This document shows, piece by piece, positions 9,963 to 17,611 of a stretch of 37,563 nucleotides of DNA. Made by a program: the position numbers and the translations under genes. The notes under the pieces were generated by a model. The model searched no databases, had not been told where the DNA came from, and saw nothing but the letters and a program-made list of their open reading frames with translations. This DNA comes from Mesostigma viride. Its lineage: Eukaryota > Streptophyta > Mesostigmatophyceae > Mesostigmatales > Mesostigmataceae. The stretch is taken from contig RPFO01002157.1 in NCBI GenBank assembly GCA_009746045.1, positions 1-37,563 of the forward strand. Direction: 5' to 3'. How positions within the stretch are numbered: the stretch's first letter is position 1; each line of letters opens with the position of its first letter.

Positions 9963-10317
9963 ATGAAACTTAATTTTGGCGCGATCGGAAACGTGGCTAG
10001 ACGCGTGGGCGAGTTTGCTGGAAACGCAATCAAGAGGGTCGGCGACGGGGCGGCGATCGTGTCGGCTGTCAAGAAGGCCGGTCACGTCGCGGGAGAGGTT
10101 ATCTCGAAAATCGGAGACGGGGCGCGAGCCGCGAACAGGTCGCGGGCATCGTCGATTCGGCGCTCGGGCACGTCCCCTCTACCATGATCGCGAAAAGTAC
10201 GCTCCTCGGGAAAGCGTACTCGGCCGCGAACACGGGGCTGAGCGCCCTATCGAATCTCGAGAGAAGAGTGGACGGGGCGAAAGTAAAAAATCCTATACTC
10301 GGCCAGCTCCTTCAGTA
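9963..10317 (+). pseudogene. Small pVI-like amphipathic virion protein, one frameshift
   Basis: The first frame runs from ATG 9963 through alternating hydrophobic/basic helices (FGAIGNVARRVGEFAGNAIK, then a similar segment ending EVISKIGDG). At about 10,137 sense moves to the frame that continues GIVDSALGHVPSTMI and ends LGQLLQ with TAA at 10315-10317, giving about 117 aa. It is rich in A, G, K and V and without transmembrane-length segments. Position between penton-like and major capsid genes matches the place of protein VI in adenoviruses and adintoviruses, whose N-terminal amphipathic helix disrupts membranes. Sequence similarity to pVI cannot be claimed by eye; the call rests on size, composition and order. 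Confidence 0.5.
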
Positions 10318-10348
10318 AAAATATCTAACTCGAGTGTATACACCATCG
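10318..10348 (+). promoter_or_regulatory. TCTA promoter of the major capsid gene
   Basis: AAAAATATCTA places TCTA at 10324-10327, 21 nt before ATG 10349. It selects this ATG over an upstream in-frame GTG at 10334. Confidence 0.5.
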
Positions 10349-11638
10349 ATGGCTTCTGACAACTCCTGGTACTCCCGCGCTATCCCAAAGTCTATGCAAT
10401 ACCTCGTGAAGGCGCTAGGCCAACACACGACTCAGCGAGTGCATCTCAGCACCCTCTCAGCCAGCGACGGCATCAAACAAGGGTCCGTGGTCGCGGTTCG
10501 CCTGCCCACGTCCGGGTTCGTGACTTGCACTCCTTCGCCATGTTTTTCACGGGAACGCCGACGACCACGGCGGGGTTCGCGAAGTTCCCCGCGTACACGT
10601 CCTCCATCGTCAGGCGCCTCGAGGTGCTGGCAGGAGGGCAGACTGTCGATAGCATCAACGACTACTCCCAGCTGTTCCATACTCTTCTCTCGGTGCACGG
10701 AGGTGTCGAGTACAACCTCGCACAGGCTCCTGCTGGTTGGTCTAAGAATAGCAACACCGTCACCGCTGACGTGGCTGGCACTCTTACAACAACGTGAAGG
10801 CGAACACGCGGTGGACGGCGTCATCGACCACTTTTTAGGATTCTTGAGCGGCGAGCCTCGGATCGTGGATCTGAGTCTCTTCCCTCCCATCGAGATCCGA
10901 ATCACACTCATGGACGGAGGGGTGATGCTCCCTAGCGTGGCGCAGGCAGCCTCAGCAGGCGATGGCATCGTGGCGTTGCAGCAGCGACAGGTGTTGGTTT
11001 CGAACTGAGCAACATCCACTTAGCATCGACACGTACAGGTTCCAAGAGGATATCGTGGGCCAGATTTTCTCGTCCAGGCTTGCCGAGGGTGGAACTCTCT
11101 CCTTCAAGTGGCGGACGTGGCAGTCCACCAAACAGTCGCTCGGGACTCGTTCTCCCTATGCCATCAAGGCGTCGCTGTCTTCCGCGTCCGCCAGCAAACT
11201 CCTGGCGATTCAGGTTGCTGCCGGCGCGGACGTGACCAACGCATCCGGCAATACGATGTTCAATCACATCGCGGATGGTATGACTTCCTACCAATACGAC
11301 ATCAACGGATCCAACCTGGCGCCTGGATACCGTACGAACGCAACCGAGGCGTGGATCAATCTGTTGTCCGCGTTCGGTGACCAAGGGAATGTCTTGTCCT
11401 GTGTCCGGGAGGGTATGACTCCTACCACGTGGCTAAACAACAACTTCACGATGGCGTGTCACCTTAATATGCCGTGTGCCGGTCCAGAGTACATGAGCGG
11501 CCTTGACCTTCGTGGCACGGCATCGGTGGTCACGCTGCGAGTCGAGAAGGGGCGACGGACTGCATTTCCTACATCTTCACGGAGTGCGAATCAAAGATGG
11601 ACATCGCTGCAGGCAGGCAGGCAGCTGTGTACCTCTAA
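10349..11638 (+). pseudogene. Double-jelly-roll major capsid protein (MCP), multiply frameshifted
   Basis: Starting MASDNSWYSR at 10349 and ending AAVYL-TAA at 11636-11638, sense passes between frames near 10,520, 10,790-10,830, 10,970 and 11,550. The total of about 425-430 aa fits a PLV major capsid protein. Supporting segments are AMFFTGTPTTTAGFAKFPAY followed by IVRRLEVLAGGQTVDSINDY (end of the first jelly-roll region), FLGFLSGEPRIVDLSLFPP in the middle, and SFKWRTWQSTKQ near the start of the second half. These are typical of PLV-type capsid proteins. It would be the main shell component. The position after penton-like and pVI-like genes agrees. With at least four frame changes this copy cannot give a whole protein unless the breaks are assembly errors. 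Confidence 0.75.
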
Positions 11639-11666
11639 AAAATATATATGTGTCTAGTGACAAACG
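11639..11666 (+). promoter_or_regulatory. TCTA promoter of the 56-aa ORF
   Basis: An A/T run (AAAATATATATGTG) leads to TCTA at 11653-11656, 10 nt before ATG 11667. Confidence 0.5.
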
Positions 11667-11837
11667 ATGGACTACTTTCGAGACCCTAGCATCACAGCTA
11701 ATCCGTTTAACAGGTTGAAGTTGATTTTTGACATCCCAGAAATGGCAGATTCTGGTTTGTCCATGACAGTTCCCGTAAGGCAGGCACTTCCCCTTCTCCC
11801 CACCTTCAAATATCCGCTACCAAATCCAAAAAAATAA
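11667..11837 (+). CDS. Small 56-aa protein, function unknown
   Basis: An intact ORF starting MDYFRDPSITANPF and ending in a proline/lysine-rich tail (LPNPKK) with TAA at 11835-11837. It has its own TCTA promoter 10 nt upstream and fits tightly between the major capsid gene and the adhesin gene, which argues that it is real despite its size. No transmembrane segment or known motif is visible. Its MDY- start also occurs in the gene at 13,593, which may be chance. A small virion or cement-type protein is possible, unproven. Confidence 0.5.
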   Translation: MDYFRDPSITANPFNRLKLIFDIPEMADSGLSMTVPVRQALPLLPTFKYPLPNPKK

Positions 11838-11856
11838 CGATGACTAGTCTATACAA
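11838..11856 (+). promoter_or_regulatory. TCTA promoter of the adhesin gene
   Basis: TCTA at 11848-11851 sits 5 nt before ATG 11857. This picks 11857 over the ATG at 11840, whose frame does not lead into the Ig-like domains, whereas the 11857 frame does. Confidence 0.45.
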
Positions 11857-13554
11857 ATGTTGTTGGATAGTGGTATATGCCCCGCTCTTTTATATAAACG
11901 CCGCGTTCCTGGTACCTCGGTCACGGTCGGGTTATCAACAGTGGACCTTACACCATCGGATGTCCCCGTTCTCGTTATGGCGACATTCAATGAAGATGTC
12001 ACGGGTTTTGATCTATCAGACATCGACGTGACAAACGGAACGGCAGTCGGCCTATTTTTAGGTGCACCGGCGACGTACTTTTTTGACATACAAATATCAC
12101 AGGTTCGTCCCAACCACTGTTTCCGTGAAAGAAAATAAGGTAACAGGGGTGTCTGGTGCGTACAACGAAGACTCTAATCTGTTATCATTCACATACACCC
12201 CTCCCCCACCACCGTCACGCTTGCTACAGCGGCAGGGACGTATCCAACCACAAGCCCCGTCACAATGGATGTCACATTTGACAAGCCCGTAACCGGGTTT
12301 GGTAGCGGGGACATCTACGTGAACAACGGAACAGTGTCGTCGGTAACCGGTACCGGGGCATCATACCAGTTCGCAGTGACACCGACCACTCCATACTCCC
12401 AGACGACCGTGAGGGTGGTCGATGGCACGACGGTAGGCGAATTTGGGGTGACAAACGCCGAGTCCAACACGGTCGCGTTCACCTACTCCCCGCCGCCTAC
12501 AGTCACCCTCGCGACTTCGGCCGGGGCAACACCGTCCACGAGCCCAGTCGGCGCGACGGCCACCTTCAGCCGGTCAGTCACTGGTTTCGCGCTCGGGGAC
12601 ATCGTCGTTACCAACGGGACGGCGTCCAACTTGGTGCAGGTAAACGCGGCGTTTTACACGTTCGACGTGTCAGGAACCTCGAACACGTTGACGACTGTCA
12701 GCGTGGGTTCCAACGCGGCGACAGACTCCGTGTCGGGTAACGGGAACTCGGCTTCTAACTCTCTTACTTTTACGTATACGCCAGTTTACAATCCCGCAAC
12801 AGACCCCAATTTGTTCGCGTGGTACGATCCGTCCGACAGCGCCACGGTGTTCAGCAACACCACTGGCACAACCCAGCAAAACACGACAGGTGGGAACGTG
12901 ATGCGAGTGAACGACAAGGGGCCGAACGGGTACCACGTGACGCAGGCAACTTCCGCCAAGTGCCCGACACTGGATACGGCGGAACTAAACTCGAAACGGT
13001 CCCTCCGTTTATTAACTCGCGGTCTGGCTTGTTAGAGTCCGTGAACAATTTCTGGAATGCGGTCGGGGCAAGTGCGAGTGTTTTTCTAGTCGCCAAACAG
13101 CTAACGACTGCAACGTATCCACAATTAGGGGGTGCTACGGGTATCCGAGGATATATGCTTGGATCGTCGAACGGCGATTGTTACCTCATGTCTTATCAGT
13201 CAGAGAACATGGTCGTTCTCCTCTTTACTCCCGGTGCTATACGCGACACCGTGAGCACCAGGCTCAGTTCTTTGATAATAATACACACGTCTGGCGCTTT
13301 CATGCAACAGCAGTACAAACGCCTTTCTCACCCGCTTCGACGGACGAGCTGGCTATGACAGAGTGGGATCGGATCCTATACTTGGTTCAGGGAATCTTTC
13401 TATTGGAGGAGACTCGTCCAACACGAGTCGTGCTTTTGATGGGTGGATTGGTGAGATCCTTATCTACAACACCGCCAAAACGTCAGCGGAGCTCGAGGTG
13501 ATCCGCGGCTACCTCGCAGCCAAGTGGGGGGCACCGTTAACTCCTCCAGCATAG
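11857..13554 (+). pseudogene. Adhesin/fibre with three bacterial Ig-like repeats and a LamG-like C-terminus, frameshifted
   Basis: Three tandem domains share the plan V-T-L, ATF/VTF, VTGF-x3-DI-x-V-x-NGT: about 11,920-12,210 (VTGFDLSDIDVTNGT), 12,225-12,490 (VTGFGSGDIYVNNGT) and 12,500-12,780 (VTGFALGDIVVTNGT). This is the pattern of bacterial Ig-like (Big_12-type) domains of cell-surface adhesins. The rest resembles concanavalin/LamG-type modules: FAWYDPSDSATVF and NDKGPNGYHVTQ at its start, and FDGWIGEILIYNTAK with GYLAAKWG at its end. It probably binds host surface sugars or proteins. Frame changes occur near 12,105, 12,215, 12,975, 13,240 and 13,360. The domains are bacterial in style and may have been acquired by transfer. 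Confidence 0.7.
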
Positions 13555-13592
13555 GCCTCTATAACTAAATATCTATCCATATCATGTAAGCA
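13555..13592 (+). promoter_or_regulatory. TCTA promoter of the jelly-roll-like gene
   Basis: TATAACTAAATATCTATCC places TCTA at 13572-13575, 17 nt before ATG 13593, in an AT-rich gap after the adhesin stop. Confidence 0.5.
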
Positions 13593-14305
13593 ATGGACTA
13601 TCCAAATTATTACCAGATAGTACTTGACAGCGAGGCCTCATCGAGTGACAGTGACGTCGAGAACGCGGCATTTCGTTTTAAAATTAAGCCAGATCCGAGT
13701 GCTCCCATCATCGACGGGGATTGGAGAGGCGGGCTTCACTTTGCATCCATTGCGGGGATCGAAAGCACCCCCCCACATGTGCTCATTGGCTTGGTATCCC
13801 CTAGTTTCTTGGGTGGTGAGCACAATTTGGACCAGGGGGTTGTGCTGGGATCAGAAATATGCAAAAAAGCAACAGCAACCACGACCACTTTCGACTATTC
13901 TTTGATCAATGATCACGCATATTTCAATTTGAGGAATCCACATCTCTTTAGGAACGGAGGCATTCTGGAGATAAGGTTGGCCCACATAGATAGGGACGTA
14001 GGAGACACGGAATATCAAAACGTTGCTGCATATGAATCTTTCGTCTGCGTGTTACAATTTGAGAGGGTGCGAGGTTTTACTAAATGCAAATGTCACGGTA
14101 AGTAATTTCTGTGCATTATACGACAATATGTATGGGTGGATGCCTTGGAAAATTCACATTGGTGGACACCTTGGAGAATTCGTTCAGGCGTATGAGAAAC
14201 GACCCCGAGTACGCGCGAGCTTACGAGTCCGTTTACCTGAATTCACGTCCCAGAACTCGCCACGTGGTAGAGGCCACTCTGGACTTGCATCATTGCAAAT
14301 TTTAG
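13593..14305 (+). CDS. Jelly-roll-like minor structural protein, intact to 14,105 with likely frameshifted C-terminus
   Basis: The open frame from ATG 13593 gives 170 aa to TAA at 14103-14105. The N-terminus (YYQIVLDSEASSS ... FRFKIKPDPSAPI ... GDWRGGLHFASI) follows the LDS / F-x-h / GDW-x-GL arrangement found at the start of Polinton-type penton-like jelly-roll proteins, and SFVCVLQFERV looks like a final strand. Two further frames stay protein-like downstream (LYDNMYGWMPWKIHIGGH, then RNDPEYARAYESVYL to 14,305). Either the original was about 235 aa with two indels, or a small separate ORF follows. A capsid vertex or spike role is likely from composition and position. Confidence in the family is low to moderate. 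Confidence 0.5.
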
Positions 14306-14454
14306 ACAAGTTCGACACTTGTGCAAGTCTCGCCACCTTCGCGCCCTGTCCAGGCCGTGCCAGCAGACGTAACGGACCTTTGCACACGGTGCACAAATAG
14401 GCAAAATCACGTGCAGGGCACGCATCTCACGTTGCAAGCCCTCTGCCGGTAGCC
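14306..14454 (+). other. Gap between the last two element genes
   Basis: Moderately GC-rich sequence without a convincing ORF or a TCTA site. It must hold the control region of the following gene if that gene is transcribed alone. Confidence 0.35.
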
Positions 14455-15030
14455 ATGGCTTCCCGAAACGCAGGGCCTTGCGAGAAGGCGCTGGCCACGC
14501 TTGGGAAATACCTCGATGGTCTCGAGGACGGCCAGACAAAGATATCGGACCAGCTCGTATACCTGACGCATCAGGTCTCCCTTTTGTCCGGGGCACCCGG
14601 TGCTGTTGGAGGCACCGGCCCTACCTGCGAGGTTTTCAAGATTCACGACGCTGGATATGACGATGTCGACCGCAAGACGCCCAAAATTTGCGTCGAGTGG
14701 GTCTACGAGAGGAACGCGGCAAGGCCGAGGAAGGTCGAGGACCGATGTGAGTGGATTCGCCTCGACCAAGCCGACGGATGCGTTAAGATGGTCGACGAAT
14801 TCGTCGATGGCTTCTCCAAGTCCAAACGCCAGCCAGGCATTGCCCCTGTTACCCTCTACAAGGCATGGGAGGAGGCAAAGAAGGGGTTCGAGGACGCAAA
14901 GACCGCCACTTCCCATGGCAGGAAGAGGAGCCGCGAGGAAGCGTCAAACTCCCACGGCCATGTCTACAAGAGGAAGACCGGCTCGAACGTTGTGAAGAGC
15001 CAGACTGGAAACTCTAAGGACAAGGAGTAG
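14455..15030 (+). CDS. Intact 191-aa basic-tailed protein, function unknown
   Basis: An uninterrupted ORF from ATG 14455 to TAG at 15028-15030. The first 45 residues are helical with a leucine/hydrophobic repeat (LGKYLDGLEDGQTKISDQL), suggesting oligomerisation. The middle (ICVEWVYERN ... CEWIRLDQADGCVKMVDEF) looks globular. The last 45 are rich in K, R, S and N, with nuclear-localisation-like clusters (GRKRSREE, YKRKTG). I know no matching family. It lacks the TCTA box of the other rightward genes and has no frameshift, so it may be the last element gene under different control or the first host gene outside the element. Confidence 0.65.
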   Translation: MASRNAGPCEKALATLGKYLDGLEDGQTKISDQLVYLTHQVSLLSGAPGAVGGTGPTCEVFKIHDAGYDDVDRKTPKICVEWVYERNAARPRKVEDRCEWIRLDQADGCVKMVDEFVDGFSKSKRQPGIAPVTLYKAWEEAKKGFEDAKTATSHGRKRSREEASNSHGHVYKRKTGSNVVKSQTGNSKDKE

Positions 15031-15348
15031 AGTGTCGTCTTGTTGACGACGGCAACGAGCTTGCCATTTCGCTCTTGTTGAGCTGATAACTAATGTGAAC
15101 GTGATATAAATTTTAATGAATTCGTTTATGCAGTATACAACGCGTCAATGCATGCTGAAAACAATTTTCATTCGTCTCGAAATGCAGTTCTAACTATGGG
15201 GTAAACATCCAGAGTAAACCTCTCATGCATCGACACAGGTCGTATGGGATTCTTGCATAGGCCGTCTGAGTTTTCAGATTAATAAACCCTAACACTCTGC
15301 ACACCCCGCCGCGCGGCCCTCGCCGCCTCCCTCACCGTGCGAGGACAT
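15031..15348. other. Intergenic sequence between the element and the hairpin array
   Basis: AT-rich, without a credible ORF. It contains AATAAA-like sequence (TTAATAAACCC near 15,280) that could serve in 3-prime-end formation. Nothing else recognised. Confidence 0.4.
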
Positions 15349-15851
15349 GGCGAAAAATTGTCCGTTCTTTCTCTTAAGAGTAACTAAGGACAATTTTTCG
15401 CCATCACTCTCACACCTTGACACAAAACACCACCTATGACCCGCGCCAAGGGGTGGCAGGGTGGCGAAAAATTGTCCGTTCTTTCTCTTAAGAGTAACTA
15501 AGGACAATTTTTCGCCATCCTTGTCACACCTTGACGACACCTCTCCTATGACCCGCGCCAAGGGGTGGCAGGGTGGCGAAAAATTGTCCGTTCTTTCTCT
15601 TAAGAGTAACTAAGGACAATTTTTCGCCATCACTCTCACACCTTGACAAACACCTCCTATGACCCGCGCCAAGGGGTGGCAGGGTGGCGAAAAATTGGGC
15701 GTTCTTTATATATAGAGTAAGTACGTGCAATTTTTCGCCATCACTCTCACACCCTGACAAAACACCTTCTATGACCCGCGCCAAGGGGTGGCAGGGTGGC
15801 GAAAAATTGGGCGTTCTTTATATATAGAGTAAGTACGTGCAATTTTTCGCC
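15349..15851. repeat. Tandem array of five ~112-bp units, each with a 54-nt hairpin
   Basis: Hairpins occupy 15349-15402, 15463-15516, 15575-15628, 15686-15739 and 15798-15851 (periods 114, 112, 111, 112). Each begins GGCGAAAAATTG and ends with its exact complement CAATTTTTCGCC. In copies 1-3 the stem extends to 15 bp (GTCC/GGAC end) around a loop containing palindrome CTCTTAAGAG. Copies 4-5 share a different 30-nt interior with TATATATAGAG and only the 12-bp stem. Spacers carry CCCGCGCCAAGGGGTGGCAG. Short ORFs on the minus strand here are repeat artefacts. Confidence 0.9.
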
Positions 15852-16386
15852 ATCCTTGTCACACCCCAACAAAACCACCACAACTGCCGGGGGGCGGTGA
15901 CAGATGCCAGCCTAAATGTCACAACCTGGTGAGCAGTGCCCCCCATATGCCATGGGGTCAAGGAAAGTCTGGAGACGGGTTTGGGTTCAGGGTTTAAGTT
16001 TTAGCTAGGGTGAGACCCCATCCCAGGCCGCGGTCACTATAGGGTCACTATAGGGGTGGCAGATGCCAGCATAAGGGTGGTGCACATTTGCTAGTCGCGA
16101 TGACGGAATGATGACGGAATGATGATGGAAGATAATTAATTAATTAATTACTGCATCGGCGATGCTCTTGCGCATGCTGTATGTCGAAGCCTTATTGCAC
16201 CCACAGTAGTTCGTATACTTTCCCAGTGCGCAGTGAAGAGATCACCTTTCGAGCCTGCCTTTCAAGGCAACGAGAGAGGGGGGGGGGAAGGGGGGGGGGG
16301 CATGCCCCCTTCTTGCCGTGCATCAAACAGGGATGAAAGGTACCTACTCCGTTTGTCCCCCGTGCCTCTCCAAAACGGAGGCACGT
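15852..16386. other. Non-coding spacer between hairpin array and satellite
   Basis: No credible ORF. A short phrase around GGTGGCAGATGCCAGC appears near 15,890 and again near 16,055. TAAT/ATTA repeats lie near 16,135-16,150, and G-runs near 16,278-16,300. Confidence 0.4.
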
Positions 16387-17336
16387 GAATGAATGAATGA
16401 ATGAATGAATGAATGAATGAATGAATGAATGAATGAATGAATGAATGAATGAACGAATGAATGATGAATGAACGAACGAATGGGACGGATGGACGAACGG
16501 ACGGACGGACGGACGGACGGACGGACGGACGGACGGACGGACGGACGGACGGACGGACGGACGGACGGACGGACGGAGGCATGCATGCATGCATGGATGG
16601 ATGGATGGATGGATGGATGGATGGATGGATGGATGGATGGATGGATGGATGGATGGATGGATGGATGGATGGATGGATGGATGGATGGATGGATGGATGG
16701 ATGGATGGATGGATGGATGGATGGATGGATGGATGGATGGATGGATGGATGGATGGATGGATGGAGGGAGGGAGGGAGGGAGGGAGGGAGGGAGGGAGGG
16801 AGGGAGGGAGGGAGGGAGGGAGGGAGGGAGGGAGGGAGGGAGGGAGGGAGGGAGGGAGGGAGGGAGGGAGGGATGGATGGATGGATGGATGGATGGATGG
16901 ATGGATGGATGGATGGATGGATGGATGGATGGATGGATGGATGGATGGATGGATGGATGGATGGATGGATGGATGGATGGATGGATGGATGGATGGATGG
17001 ATGGATGGATGGATGGATGGATGGATGGATGGATGGATGGATGGATGGATGGATGGATGGATGGATGGATGGATGGATGGATGGATGGATGGATGGATGG
17101 ATGGATGGATGGATGGATGGATGGATGGATGGATGGATGGATGGATGGATGGATGGATGGATGGATGGATGGATGGATGGATGGATGGATGGATGGATGG
17201 ATGGATGGATGGATGGATGGATGGATGGATGGATGGATGGATGGATGGATGGATGGATGGATGGATGGATGGATGGATGGATGGATGGATGGATGGATGG
17301 ATGGATGAACGGACGGATGGATGGATGAATGAATGG
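16387..17336. repeat. Mosaic tetranucleotide satellite of about 950 bp
   Basis: Consecutive pure blocks: GAAT (16387-16452), a mixed junction, GGAC (about 16497-16576), GCAT (16579-16594), GGAT (16595-16762), GGGA (16763-16870), GGAT (16871-17306), then a short GGAC/GGAT/GAAT tail. Neighbouring blocks mostly differ by one base, as expected from mutation followed by slippage expansion. The block is stop-free in several frames on both strands, which creates long repetitive ORFs that are not genes. Confidence 0.95.
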
Positions 17337-17611
17337 TTCAAATGCTGACATTTATGGTTCAAAGATAGGTCGCAGCCAGTAATGAAGGACACCACCCTCC
17401 AGTCGGTGGGGGCTCAGCGTGTGATCAAGTATGGCATGCATAGCGATTCGGGCCGTGGTACCCGCAACCCTGTAACTAGGAACTAGATAGCTACATCCAT
17501 CCAACCCATCCAATATTCACTTCCCTGAGGACTTCTGCTCACGTGACACAGTTACGTGTAAATTAGTTAATGGTTCAGATATGACCCCATGGAGCGTATC
17601 ACGAGATGTAT
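17337..17611. other. Spacer between satellite and zinc-finger gene
   Basis: About 275 bp of mixed sequence without a gene. It would contain the 3-prime flank of the minus-strand PHD gene. Confidence 0.4.

Larger units (their letters stand above)
1..15030. mobile_element. Integrated Polinton-like virus (PLV-type) element, left end outside window
   Basis: The stretch encodes a primase-helicase, tyrosine recombinase, A32-type packaging ATPase, penton-like protein, double-jelly-roll major capsid protein and fibre-like proteins, with gene gaps mostly under 100 bp and no recognisable introns. That combination is the core set of Polinton-like viruses and related adintoviruses and virophages. Four leftward genes and the rightward structural genes diverge from about 5,040. 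Recognisable spliced host genes lie to the right, so this appears to be an endogenous copy. The right border is put at the end of the last compact ORF; the hairpin array at 15,349-15,851 could also belong to it. No terminal inverted repeats or target-site duplications can be shown because the left end is missing. No PolB or protease gene was found. Confidence 0.85.

Noticed and set aside
1-15030. Search for DNA polymerase B and a cysteine protease gene in the element.
   Set aside because: No frame showed the expected motifs by eye; they may lie left of the window or be absent, as polymerase is in many PLVs.
15289-15784. Two short minus-strand ORFs with repeated peptide segments.
   Set aside because: The repetition mirrors the DNA hairpin array; no independent coding evidence.
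16262-17395. Long ORFs up to 377 codons in several frames on both strands.
   Set aside because: They are translations of stop-free tetranucleotide repeats (HPSI, MDGW, GREG patterns), with no protein-like composition.
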